Assembly: GCA_026981855.1 (NCBI GenBank)
Contig: JALSIB010000038.1
Coordinates: 86,037-150,036 of the forward strand
DNA: 64,000 nucleotides
Direction of reading: 5' to 3'
Source of the DNA: Methylothermaceae bacterium
Lineage (GTDB): Bacteria; Pseudomonadota; Gammaproteobacteria; Methylococcales; Methylothermaceae
Of this stretch, positions 34,983 to 42,290 are shown one piece after another (position 1 is the stretch's first letter; every line of letters begins with the position of its first letter). The position numbers and the translations under genes were made by a program. Under the pieces are notes generated by a model. It did no database searches. It had not been told where the DNA came from and was given only the letters and a program-made list of their open reading frames with translations.

Positions 34983-35634
34983 ACAGCGCGGTTTTTCCAT
35001 GGTGGAAATGGCCATGGTGCTGGTGATCTTCAGCCTGCTGATGGGCGGGATGCTGATGCCGATGGCGGCCCAGTACCGGAACAAGCGGGTGGCCGAAACC
35101 CAGGGCAAACTCAACGCCATCGTCGAAACCCTCTACGGTTTCGCTCTCGGCCGGGGCAGGCTGCCCTGCCCGGATATCGACGGAGACGGGCAGGAAGACA
35201 GGAGCGCCTCGGGGCGGTGCAGGCGCGCTTCGGGAGATCTGCCGTGGGTGACCCTGTCGGTGGATGCCGGGGATGCCTGGGGACGGCCCTGGATCTATCG
35301 GGTGACCGGGGCATTCGCCGACGCGGCCGATGGCACGGGGTGCGGCAAGACGGTTGCCGGGGTTTCCTTTTCCCTCTGTTCGCAAGGCGACATCCAGGTG
35401 AAGGATTCAGCGGGCGGACTGGTGGCCGACAAACTGCCGGCCATCGTGGTGTCGCAGGGTGAAAACCCGTCCGCCTCCCGAGTGGAAAGAGAAAACCGGG
35501 ACGGCGACAGGGTTTTCGTCAAGGATGTCTACTCCGACGTGCCGGGGAAAGAATTCGACGATCAGGTGGCCTGGGTGACATCGGCGGCGCTGAAGAACCG
35601 GATGGTGGTGGCGGGCGTGCTGTCTGCCCCGTAA
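34975..35634 (+). CDS. Type IV prepilin-like protein 1
   Basis: A 219-residue pilin-like protein with a class III leader and cleavage motif QRGFSMVEMAMVLVIFSLL: a short leader MIEQRG, then Phe+1 and Glu+5. The hydrophobic helix is unusually rich in Met (LLMGGMLMPMAAQY). The globular part has RLPCPDIDGDGQEDRSA, resembling calcium-binding loops in pseudopilins, and cysteine pairs (SGRC, GTGCG, SLCSQG). It is probably a minor pilin or priming subunit. Cleavage and N-methylation need PilD, which is not in the window. Confidence 0.85.
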   Translation: MIEQRGFSMVEMAMVLVIFSLLMGGMLMPMAAQYRNKRVAETQGKLNAIVETLYGFALGRGRLPCPDIDGDGQEDRSASGRCRRASGDLPWVTLSVDAGDAWGRPWIYRVTGAFADAADGTGCGKTVAGVSFSLCSQGDIQVKDSAGGLVADKLPAIVVSQGENPSASRVERENRDGDRVFVKDVYSDVPGKEFDDQVAWVTSAALKNRMVVAGVLSAP

Positions 35635-35711
35635 TCTGGGAGTGAAGAGGGAGAAGGCGATGACGATTGAGGCAAAACGTGTTGTGAGTGATCGGTAATT
35701 TGGAGGTAATC

Positions 35712-36293
35712 ATGCGTAAACAACAAGGCTTCACCCTGGTGGAAATCGCCATCGTTTTGGTGATCATCGGCATTCTTCTGGGCGGCGTGCTCAAGGGCAG
35801 GGAATTGATCGAAAACGCCAAGATCGCCAATCTGGCCAAATCCATCGAAGAGATCCGGGCGGCGGTCAACGCCTATCAGGATCGTTACCGTGCCTTGCCC
35901 GGTGATGACAAGAAGGTGGACAAGCACATCACCACACTGGCCGCCAGCGATGCGGGGGATGGTGATGGCAGAATCGAGGGCAGCTGGTATTCGACCAGGA
36001 ACAGTGATGAAAGCAGGAAGCTGTGGAAGCATCTGCGCGCCTCCGGATTTCTTTCCGGAGAAGGCAGCGAACAGCCGGTTCACAGCTATGGGGGTGTCGT
36101 CGGGGTGCAATGGGCCAATATCGGAACTGGAAACGCCAATCTCATCTGCCTGGGTAATCTGTCCGGCGACATCGCCCGGATCGTGGATAACCGCATCGAT
36201 GACGGGGTGGCGACCAGCGGTTCGGTCCGGGCCTGGGGCGCCAGGAGCGATTATGTGGATACCGGAACCTATCACGTCTGTACCAGGCTTTGA
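35712..36293 (+). CDS. Type IV prepilin-like protein 2 (candidate major subunit)
   Basis: A 193-residue prepilin starting at ATG 35712 behind ggaggtaat, with leader MRKQQG and mature GFTLVEIAIVLVIIGIL, the classical N-terminal methylation motif with Glu+5. After the helix comes KGRELIENAKI and YQDRYRALPGDDKK; the ALPGD motif is shared with other bacterial prepilins. Two cysteines (LICLGN and HVCTRL, three from the end) probably form the C-terminal disulfide loop. The strong ribosome binding site and a 77-base intergenic gap suggest higher expression than its neighbours, as expected for a major pilin. It is the last pilus structural gene. Confidence 0.88.
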   Translation: MRKQQGFTLVEIAIVLVIIGILLGGVLKGRELIENAKIANLAKSIEEIRAAVNAYQDRYRALPGDDKKVDKHITTLAASDAGDGDGRIEGSWYSTRNSDESRKLWKHLRASGFLSGEGSEQPVHSYGGVVGVQWANIGTGNANLICLGNLSGDIARIVDNRIDDGVATSGSVRAWGARSDYVDTGTYHVCTRL

Positions 36294-36313
36294 GATGGCG
36301 GAGGTGTGCCGGC

Positions 36314-36991
36314 GTGCGCCCGGGTGCTGACCAGCGAAGCGAATCTCGGCTTCCGGCGGGCGGGTTCCAGGTGGAGATCGCCCGCCACAAATGGCGTTCC
36401 GGAGAAATCCGGTGGTGCCATCTGGTCGATTTGAGCGGTAACGGATTGAGTTTCGTCAGTCACGACAACCATCTCGGCCCCCTGGACAAGATTTCCTTCC
36501 GCCTCCACGTGGGGGCGGGTGTCGCCGAGGGAAAGGCCGTCATTTGCTACCGGCGGCCGGAAAGTGACAGCCGCTGGCGTTATGGGGCGATGTTTTTGAG
36601 TATTTCACCTGAAGTCGAGGAGCTGCTTCAGGAGGAACACCTGTCCACGGAAGAGGTCCGGTCGGTGGCGCGGCAGGTGGCGGACAGGATGGCCATGCAA
36701 GCGTGCCGCTCCGAGGCCCGGAGGCGGGCGTTGCGTTCCAGGGCGCTGTTGTGCGAAGCCGTTCGGGCTTTTCTCGAACGGCTGGAAACCCTCGGCCATC
36801 CACTTCCGCAACCGGTCGAGGTGAGTCTGGAAGAAGGCGTCCGGGTGGGGAAAGAAGCCTCCCCGCTTGTCGTTTCCGCGTTGGAAAACGGGTTGGGCTA
36901 TGCTTCCAGCCGCGGCGAGCACTTCTCCAACGTGTTTGAAGTCCTGGAGTTTTTGCGCGCTGAACTGGCGCTCAACCAAACCGGCCGGTGA
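36314..36991 (+). CDS. PilZ domain protein (putative c-di-GMP receptor) of the pilus cluster
   Basis: A 225-residue protein starting at GTG 36314, behind ggaggtg with good spacing; the frame continues upstream to a TTG at the pilin stop but without a ribosome binding site. The N-terminal ~105 residues form a PilZ domain with both c-di-GMP motifs: RSESR (Arg8 to Arg12) and DLSGNG (Asp39, Ser41, Gly44). The C-terminal half is helical, with no known domain. It lies 20 bases after the prepilin, so it likely belongs to the pilus operon. It could be a second c-di-GMP input beside the ATPase. Its last 20 bases overlap pstB antisense. Confidence 0.85.
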   Translation: MRPGADQRSESRLPAGGFQVEIARHKWRSGEIRWCHLVDLSGNGLSFVSHDNHLGPLDKISFRLHVGAGVAEGKAVICYRRPESDSRWRYGAMFLSISPEVEELLQEEHLSTEEVRSVARQVADRMAMQACRSEARRRALRSRALLCEAVRAFLERLETLGHPLPQPVEVSLEEGVRVGKEASPLVVSALENGLGYASSRGEHFSNVFEVLEFLRAELALNQTGR

Positions 36992-37841
36992 TGTAATCCT
37001 CGGTCAATGGATGGCGGGGGTTGGTGAAGATGCGCGAGGTATCGCCCACCTCGATCAATTTTCCCAGATGGAAATAGGCGGTGCGTTGCGACACCCGTGC
37101 GGCCTGTTGCATCGAATGGGTGACGATGACGATGGTGTAACGTTCGCGCAGCTCGTCTATCAGTTGCTCGATGGTGGCGGTGGCGATGGGATCGAGGGCC
37201 GAACAGGGCTCGTCCATCAGCACCACTTCGGGGCCCACCGCGATGGTTCTGGCGATGCACAGGCGCTGCTGCTGTCCGCCTGAAAGACCGGTAGCCGGGT
37301 GATCGAGCCGGTCGCGCACCTCTTTCCAAAGTCCGGCCCTTTTCAGCGAAGTTTCCACGATATCGTCCAGTTCGGTGCGGTTGGACGCCAGTCCGTGGAT
37401 GCGGGGGCCATAGGCGACGTTGTCATAAATCGACTTGGGGAATGGGTTGGGCTTCTGAAACACCATGCCGACCCGGGCCCTGAGGACGACGGGATCCAGT
37501 TCCTTGCTGTAGATATCCTGCCCGTCGAGCCGGATGTCGCCTTCGACCCGGCATCCCTCGATGATGTCGTTCATGCGGTTGAGACAGCGCAGGAAGGTGG
37601 ACTTGCCACATCCGGAAGGGCCGATCAGGGCGATCACCTCCCTTTGACCGATGTCCAGATTGATGTCGAACAGGGCCTGTTTTTCGCCGTAGAAGACGTT
37701 CACACCCCGGCAGCAAATTCTGGGCTTTGCGACGCTGTACTCCCCCACCGTTTGATAACCTTGATCCGAGTCGGTGGACGTGGGAGCCGCAGAATCCCGG
37801 CTTTCCTCAAATTTCTCGACGATGTTCATGATGGTACTCAT
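36972..37841 (-). CDS. pstB: Phosphate ABC transporter ATPase PstB
   Basis: A 289-residue ABC ATPase. I choose ATG 37841 ([11 protein letters not shown]) because gggaga lies 7 bases before it; another ATG lies 15 bases upstream. Walker [10 protein letters not shown], the Q-loop region [18 protein letters not shown] signature [10 protein letters not shown] and Walker [13 protein letters not shown] are all present. The family powers phosphate import. It is last in pstSCAB and its 3' end overlaps the PilZ gene by 20 bases. No phoU follows. Confidence 0.96.
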   Translation of the reverse strand: MSTIMNIVEKFEESRDSAAPTSTDSDQGYQTVGEYSVAKPRICCRGVNVFYGEKQALFDINLDIGQREVIALIGPSGCGKSTFLRCLNRMNDIIEGCRVEGDIRLDGQDIYSKELDPVVLRARVGMVFQKPNPFPKSIYDNVAYGPRIHGLASNRTELDDIVETSLKRAGLWKEVRDRLDHPATGLSGGQQQRLCIARTIAVGPEVVLMDEPCSALDPIATATIEQLIDELRERYTIVIVTHSMQQAARVSQRTAYFHLGKLIEVGDTSRIFTNPRHPLTEDYITGRFG

Positions 37842-37860
37842 GGATGATTCTCCCATTTTT

Positions 37861-39144
37861 TCACCAGCGCCGTTCCAGGCGGCGTCGCAGCAATACCGCC
37901 AGTAGATTCATCAGGCCAAGAAAAACCAGCAACACGATGATGGCGGCGGAGGTCCGTTCGACGAAGCCCCGCTCCGGGCTGTCGGCCCACAGGTAGATTT
38001 GCACCGGCAAGGCGGTGGCGGGGTCCAGAAACCCTTGGGGTGGATCGACGATGAAAGCCACCATCCCGATCATCAGCAGCGGCGCGGTTTCCCCCAGGGC
38101 CCTGGCCATGCCGATGATGGCCCCGGTGAGCATGCCGGGCATCGCCAGGGGCAGAACGTGATGGAACACCGTTTGCATGCGTGAGGCGCCGATGCCCAGG
38201 GCGGCTTCGCGGATGGAAGGGGGAACCGCGGTGAGCGCGGCGCGGCTGGCGATGATGACGGTGGGCAAGGTCATGAGGGTGAGGGTCAATCCGCCCACCA
38301 GGGGGGTGGAGCGGGGCAGGCCGAAATAGCCCAGGAACACCGCCAGCCCCAGCAGTCCAAAGACGATGGAGGGAACCGCCGCCAGGTTGTTGATATTGAT
38401 CTCGATCATGTCCACCCAGAAGTTCTTCTTGGGGGCGAATTCCTCCAGATAGATGGCCGCCGCGATGCCCAGTGGGAAGGAAAGCGCCAAGGTGACGATC
38501 ATCATATACAGGGAGCCCTTCAGGGCCACCAGGATACCCGCCTGTTCGGGCTCTCTGGAATCGCCGTTGAGGAAAAATATTTTGTTGAATCTGAGTGCCA
38601 GTCTCTGTTCCCGCTTCAGCCGTTCGAGCCAGTGGATCTGATAATCCTTGAGACGGCGTTGGGCCTCGGGGACCGACGTGTCGACGGAACCTTTCATGTA
38701 CATGTCCACGTCGGCGCCGGCCGGCAGCCAGACTGTGACGGTTTTGCCGATCTGTTCGGGATGTTCCATCACCCAGTCACGCAGTTCGTAAGCGCTGCCG
38801 GAACTCACCAGGCGGTACAGGGCGCGTTTTTGCCGCCGCTTTCTGACATCGGGGAACGAGCGGCGGAGCGTTTGTTTGATCAGTCCCTCGAAATCCACTT
38901 TGGCCAGGTGCTGCGGTGTCGGGGGGGAAAGTTCCCCGGGAGGTAGATAGACATCCAGGGCGATATAAGTCTGTTGAAAAGCGCTGAAACCGCGGCCCAG
39001 AATGTTCGCTAACAGCAGGGCCAGAAATGTCATCGCCAGAAGGATGGCCGTCCGGCCGTACCAGCGAAAGCGGGTCTCGCGCCGCCGCCTTTTGGCGAGC
39101 CCGGCTTGCACGATGTCGAGGGTCTGGGGCGCGTCGCTGTTCAT
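37861..39144 (-). CDS. pstA: Phosphate ABC transporter permease PstA
   Basis: A 427-residue permease, longer than the ~296 residues of E. coli PstA. The extra ~130 residues form a periplasmic region between the first helix and the permease core (about 60-190). The core has the EAA-type loop ([21 protein letters not shown]) and [17 protein letters not shown]. Extended PstA proteins are known in other gammaproteobacteria. It overlaps the pstC stop by four bases. Inner membrane, partner of PstC and PstB. Confidence 0.94.
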   Translation of the reverse strand: MNSDAPQTLDIVQAGLAKRRRRETRFRWYGRTAILLAMTFLALLLANILGRGFSAFQQTYIALDVYLPPGELSPPTPQHLAKVDFEGLIKQTLRRSFPDVRKRRQKRALYRLVSSGSAYELRDWVMEHPEQIGKTVTVWLPAGADVDMYMKGSVDTSVPEAQRRLKDYQIHWLERLKREQRLALRFNKIFFLNGDSREPEQAGILVALKGSLYMMIVTLALSFPLGIAAAIYLEEFAPKKNFWVDMIEININNLAAVPSIVFGLLGLAVFLGYFGLPRSTPLVGGLTLTLMTLPTVIIASRAALTAVPPSIREAALGIGASRMQTVFHHVLPLAMPGMLTGAIIGMARALGETAPLLMIGMVAFIVDPPQGFLDPATALPVQIYLWADSPERGFVERTSAAIIVLLVFLGLMNLLAVLLRRRLERRW

Positions 39145-40523
39145 TCGTATTGCTCCCTGTATCTGCGAACCACGTGCAGGGCGACCAGATTGAGCGCCAG
39201 GGTGATCAGGAACAGCGTCAATCCCAGCGCGAAGGCGGCCAGGGTCTTGGGGCTGTCGAATTCCTGGTCTCCGACCAGCAGGGCCACGATCTGGACAGTG
39301 ATCGTGGTCACCGATTCCAGGGGGTTGAGAGTCAGTTTCGCCGTCATCCCGGCGGCCATCACCACGATCATGGTTTCGCCGATCGCGCGCGACACCGCCA
39401 GCAGCAACCCGCTGACGATTCCGGGAAGGGCCGCGGGCAGAACCACACCGGTGATGGTTTCCGCCTGGGTGGCCCCCAGGCCGTATGCGCCCTCGCGCAG
39501 GGAGCGGGGAACCGCCGTGAGGGCGTCGTCGGTGAGGGAGGAAACGAAGGGAATGATCATGACGCCCATCACCGTCCCGGCCGCCAGGGCGCTTTCCGCC
39601 GAAACCGTCAGCCCCAGCTGGACGCCGAAGTCACGCAGCAAGGGGGCGACCACCAAGGCGGCGAAAAATCCGTATACGACCGTCGGAATACCCGCCAGCA
39701 CCTCGATCAGGGGTTTGACGATCGAGCGGGTGTGCGATTTCGCATATTCCGAGAGATAGATGGCCGAAAGCAACCCGATGGGTGTGGCGACCGCCATGGC
39801 GATGCCGGAGATGAGCAGTGTGCCGGTGAGTAGAGGTATGAAGCCGAAAGCCCCGGAAGCGCCCACCTGATCGGGGCGGATGGCCATCTGTGGACTCCAC
39901 TTGAGGCCAAACAGGAATTCGGTCACGGGAACCTTGGAGAAAAAGCGCAGGGATTCGAACAAGACCGACAGCACGATGCCGATGGTGACGAATATGGCCA
40001 GGGTAGAGCTGAGAATCAAGGCGTACCGGAGGGATTTCTCCACCGTGTTGCGAGCCCGCATGTCCGGGGCGATGCGGCGATAGCCGTAAACCAGCCCGGC
40101 TGTGGCGACTGTGAGCGTTAGTATCGCCAGTATCCTGTAACCGGTGGTTTTCAGCCGTTGATAATGATCGGCTGCGGCTCGTATCGCCGGATCCACTTCT
40201 TGAATGCCCGCTTCGCCGGCAATGAGATTGTGAATCTGATTGACGACCAACGATAGCCGATCTTCCGGCAAATTTCTCCAGAATTCCGGAAGCTGACCGA
40301 GTATCAGCTGCAAAATGAGCTTGTCGTCGAACAGCAACCAAAGGCAAAGAACCAGCAATGCCGGCAGACCGCAACACAACGCAAGGTAATATCCGTAATA
40401 GGCGGGCAGCGAATGCAGGTTGCGAATATGACCGCCACTGGCCTGAACGGCGCGGTGCCTGCCCAAATAGAAAGCGATGGCGCACAGCGCCGAAAGTGTC
40501 CATATGAGGGTGTCAGGCTGCAT
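39141..40523 (-). CDS. pstC: Phosphate ABC transporter permease PstC
   Basis: A 460-residue permease, longer than E. coli PstC (~319). The N-terminal extension has two additional membrane helices (about 3-20 and 45-66) and a loop with LNEFW-like helical sequence. The permease core has GAYGLGATQAETITGVVLPAAL and SRAIGETMIVVMAAG. No clear ribosome binding site lies before the ATG at 40523. It is separated from pstS by a hairpin that could reduce read-through. Inner-membrane phosphate channel subunit. Confidence 0.94.
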   Translation of the reverse strand: MQPDTLIWTLSALCAIAFYLGRHRAVQASGGHIRNLHSLPAYYGYYLALCCGLPALLVLCLWLLFDDKLILQLILGQLPEFWRNLPEDRLSLVVNQIHNLIAGEAGIQEVDPAIRAAADHYQRLKTTGYRILAILTLTVATAGLVYGYRRIAPDMRARNTVEKSLRYALILSSTLAIFVTIGIVLSVLFESLRFFSKVPVTEFLFGLKWSPQMAIRPDQVGASGAFGFIPLLTGTLLISGIAMAVATPIGLLSAIYLSEYAKSHTRSIVKPLIEVLAGIPTVVYGFFAALVVAPLLRDFGVQLGLTVSAESALAAGTVMGVMIIPFVSSLTDDALTAVPRSLREGAYGLGATQAETITGVVLPAALPGIVSGLLLAVSRAIGETMIVVMAAGMTAKLTLNPLESVTTITVQIVALLVGDQEFDSPKTLAAFALGLTLFLITLALNLVALHVVRRYREQYE

Positions 40524-40611
40524 GGGAGTGTTTTCCGGGGTTTTTTGTTGTCATTTCGGCAGTCGGTGTGTATTCAAGCATGGCTGACAGGACATGGCAA
40601 ATATCGTCAGG

Positions 40612-40655
40612 AAAGTGAAAAAGAGCAGAGCATTTCCTTACGGGAAACGCCCTGC
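40612..40655 (-). terminator. Intra-operon terminator/attenuator between pstS and pstC
   Basis: On the minus strand a 13-bp stem (two G-U pairs) with a 5-base loop lies at 40655-40625 and is followed by a T-rich stretch. It is 29 bases after the pstS stop. Partial termination would yield more PstS than permease, as expected for a periplasmic binding protein. Confidence 0.7.
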
Positions 40656-40683
40656 CCGGTCATGACATGATGAAGGAGAAGGA

Positions 40684-41730
40684 TTACAAGGATTGCAACG
40701 GGATCAATTCGATGGCAATCTTGCGGTACTTTTCCCGTTCCTCTTGGGGCATGGGGATCAATCCCTTGTCAGCCAGATAGCCTTCGTCCCCCCATGCTTT
40801 CTCGCTGGTGTATTCATCGAGAAATTGCGGGATTCCCGGGATCAAACCGACATGGGCTTTTTTGACATAGATGAACAGAGGACGCGATACCGGATACGTG
40901 CCTTCGGCGATGTTCCCGAAGGTGGGCTCGATGCCGTCGATTCTGGCGCCGTTGATTTTGTCGATGTTCTGGTCGAGGAAGCTGAAGCCGAAAATTCCCA
41001 GTGCGTTGGGATCGGCTTCCAGTTTTTGCACGATCAGGTTGTCGTTTTCCCCGGCCTCCACGTAGGCGCCGTCTTCACGGATGGCGTGGCAGATGCTTTT
41101 GTAGCGATGCTTGTCTTCCTTCTTCAACGCCTTGATCCAGTCGAAAGTCTTGCAGCCCCCCTCCATGGCCAGTTCCACGAAGGCATCGCGGGTGCCGGAA
41201 GTGGGGGGCGGGCCATAGGCCTTGATGGCGATGGCGGGCAGAGAAGCATCGATCTCATTCCATTGCTTGTAGGGATTTGCAATCAGCTTGCCGGGGTTCC
41301 TGGGGTCCGGGACTTCCTTGGCGAGCGCCAGGAAAATCTGCCTGCGGGTAAGTGTCCAGGGCTGGGGGGGCTTGCGTGAATAGGCGAGGACGATGCCGTC
41401 ATAACCGATCTTGATTTCTACGATGTCCTTGACGCCATGCTTGCGGCAGTTTTCAAACTCGGATTTCTTGATCCGCCGCGAAGCGTTCGAGAGATCGGGA
41501 TGCTGGACCCCAATACCGGCGCAGAACAGTTTCATGCCGCCACCGGTTCCGGTCGACTCCACCTTCGGGGTCGGGAAAGCGGTGGATTTTCCGAACCGTT
41601 CGGCCACCGTGGTGGTGAAGGGGTAAACCGTCGATGAGCCGACGACGTAGATGTAATCCCTGCCCGCGGCTTGCAAATTGAATGACAGGGCAGCCAACAA
41701 AGCGGTGATGGATAAGGACTTGAGCTTCAC
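40684..41730 (-). CDS. pstS: Phosphate-binding periplasmic protein PstS
   Basis: A 348-residue binding protein with a GTG start at 41730 behind ttgagga, and a signal peptide (MKLKSLSITALLAALSFNLQA). Phosphate-binding motifs: GSSTVYPFTTTVAERF, STGTGGGMKLFC and DLSNASRRIKKSE. TSGTRDAF is the later P-loop-like site. First gene of the pst operon. I looked for a Pho box upstream and found only a poor match. Confidence 0.95.
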   Translation of the reverse strand: MKLKSLSITALLAALSFNLQAAGRDYIYVVGSSTVYPFTTTVAERFGKSTAFPTPKVESTGTGGGMKLFCAGIGVQHPDLSNASRRIKKSEFENCRKHGVKDIVEIKIGYDGIVLAYSRKPPQPWTLTRRQIFLALAKEVPDPRNPGKLIANPYKQWNEIDASLPAIAIKAYGPPPTSGTRDAFVELAMEGGCKTFDWIKALKKEDKHRYKSICHAIREDGAYVEAGENDNLIVQKLEADPNALGIFGFSFLDQNIDKINGARIDGIEPTFGNIAEGTYPVSRPLFIYVKKAHVGLIPGIPQFLDEYTSEKAWGDEGYLADKGLIPMPQEEREKYRKIAIELIPLQSL

Positions 41731-41831
41731 TGAATTTTCCTCAAGGTGGTTGACGGAGATAACTTGTTGTCGAATCCCTGGAAATATATCAGCCGATTGT
41801 TACACCCGTATGAAAAAGAGGGTGCGGGGGG

Positions 41832-42290
41832 TCAGGCGTCTTCTTGGGTTTTGATCGTCCGGTCGATCATTCTTTCCCGCTGGAACACCAGAACCGCTGA
41901 GGTCCTGAGGGCGCCGAGCACCAGTACCAAGGCGCTCAGGGAAAGAATCAGTTCCACGCTCAGCTGTTGTTTGAACAGCCCGATCATGACGTCCCGCAGC
42001 ACCGAGACGATGGCGGCATCGGCAATGAACGTCAACCGCAGCCGTTGCAGGTGAAAGTATTCCGCCAGGGATCTGGACAGTTCGATCACCACGAACAGGG
42101 ACAAGACATCGGTGATGATGTCGAAATAGCTGCCGGTGATGTCCTGGCTGTGGATCAGCGGCCACAGGTGAAGGATGAGTTTGACTGTCCCCAGAAGGAT
42201 CGCCAGGGACAGAATGGCCAGCATCAGGGCGAAAATGACATCGGTGAAACGGAAGAAAAACTTCAGTGCCAGTTGGCTCATGGGGTTCAT
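41832..42290 (-). CDS. PsiE-like phosphate-starvation family membrane protein
   Basis: A 152-residue protein with four membrane segments (FFFRFTDVIFALMLAILSLA and others). The pattern TGSYFDIITDVLSLFVVIELSRSLAEY is typical of the PsiE family (phosphate-starvation-inducible E). The ATG at 42290 overlaps the pepN stop (ATGA), so translation is coupled to pepN. It lies 101 bases before pstS on the same strand. The family's molecular function is unknown. Confidence 0.78.
   Translation of the reverse strand: MNPMSQLALKFFFRFTDVIFALMLAILSLAILLGTVKLILHLWPLIHSQDITGSYFDIITDVLSLFVVIELSRSLAEYFHLQRLRLTFIADAAIVSVLRDVMIGLFKQQLSVELILSLSALVLVLGALRTSAVLVFQRERMIDRTIKTQEDA

Noticed and set aside
40612..40655. 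Reading the pstS-pstC hairpin as the end of an independent pstS gene
   Set aside because: The intact pstSCAB order and missing promoter before pstC favour an attenuator within one operon.
41731..41831. Pho box upstream of pstS
   Set aside because: The best 7-base repeats match only about four of seven positions each; not enough to annotate.
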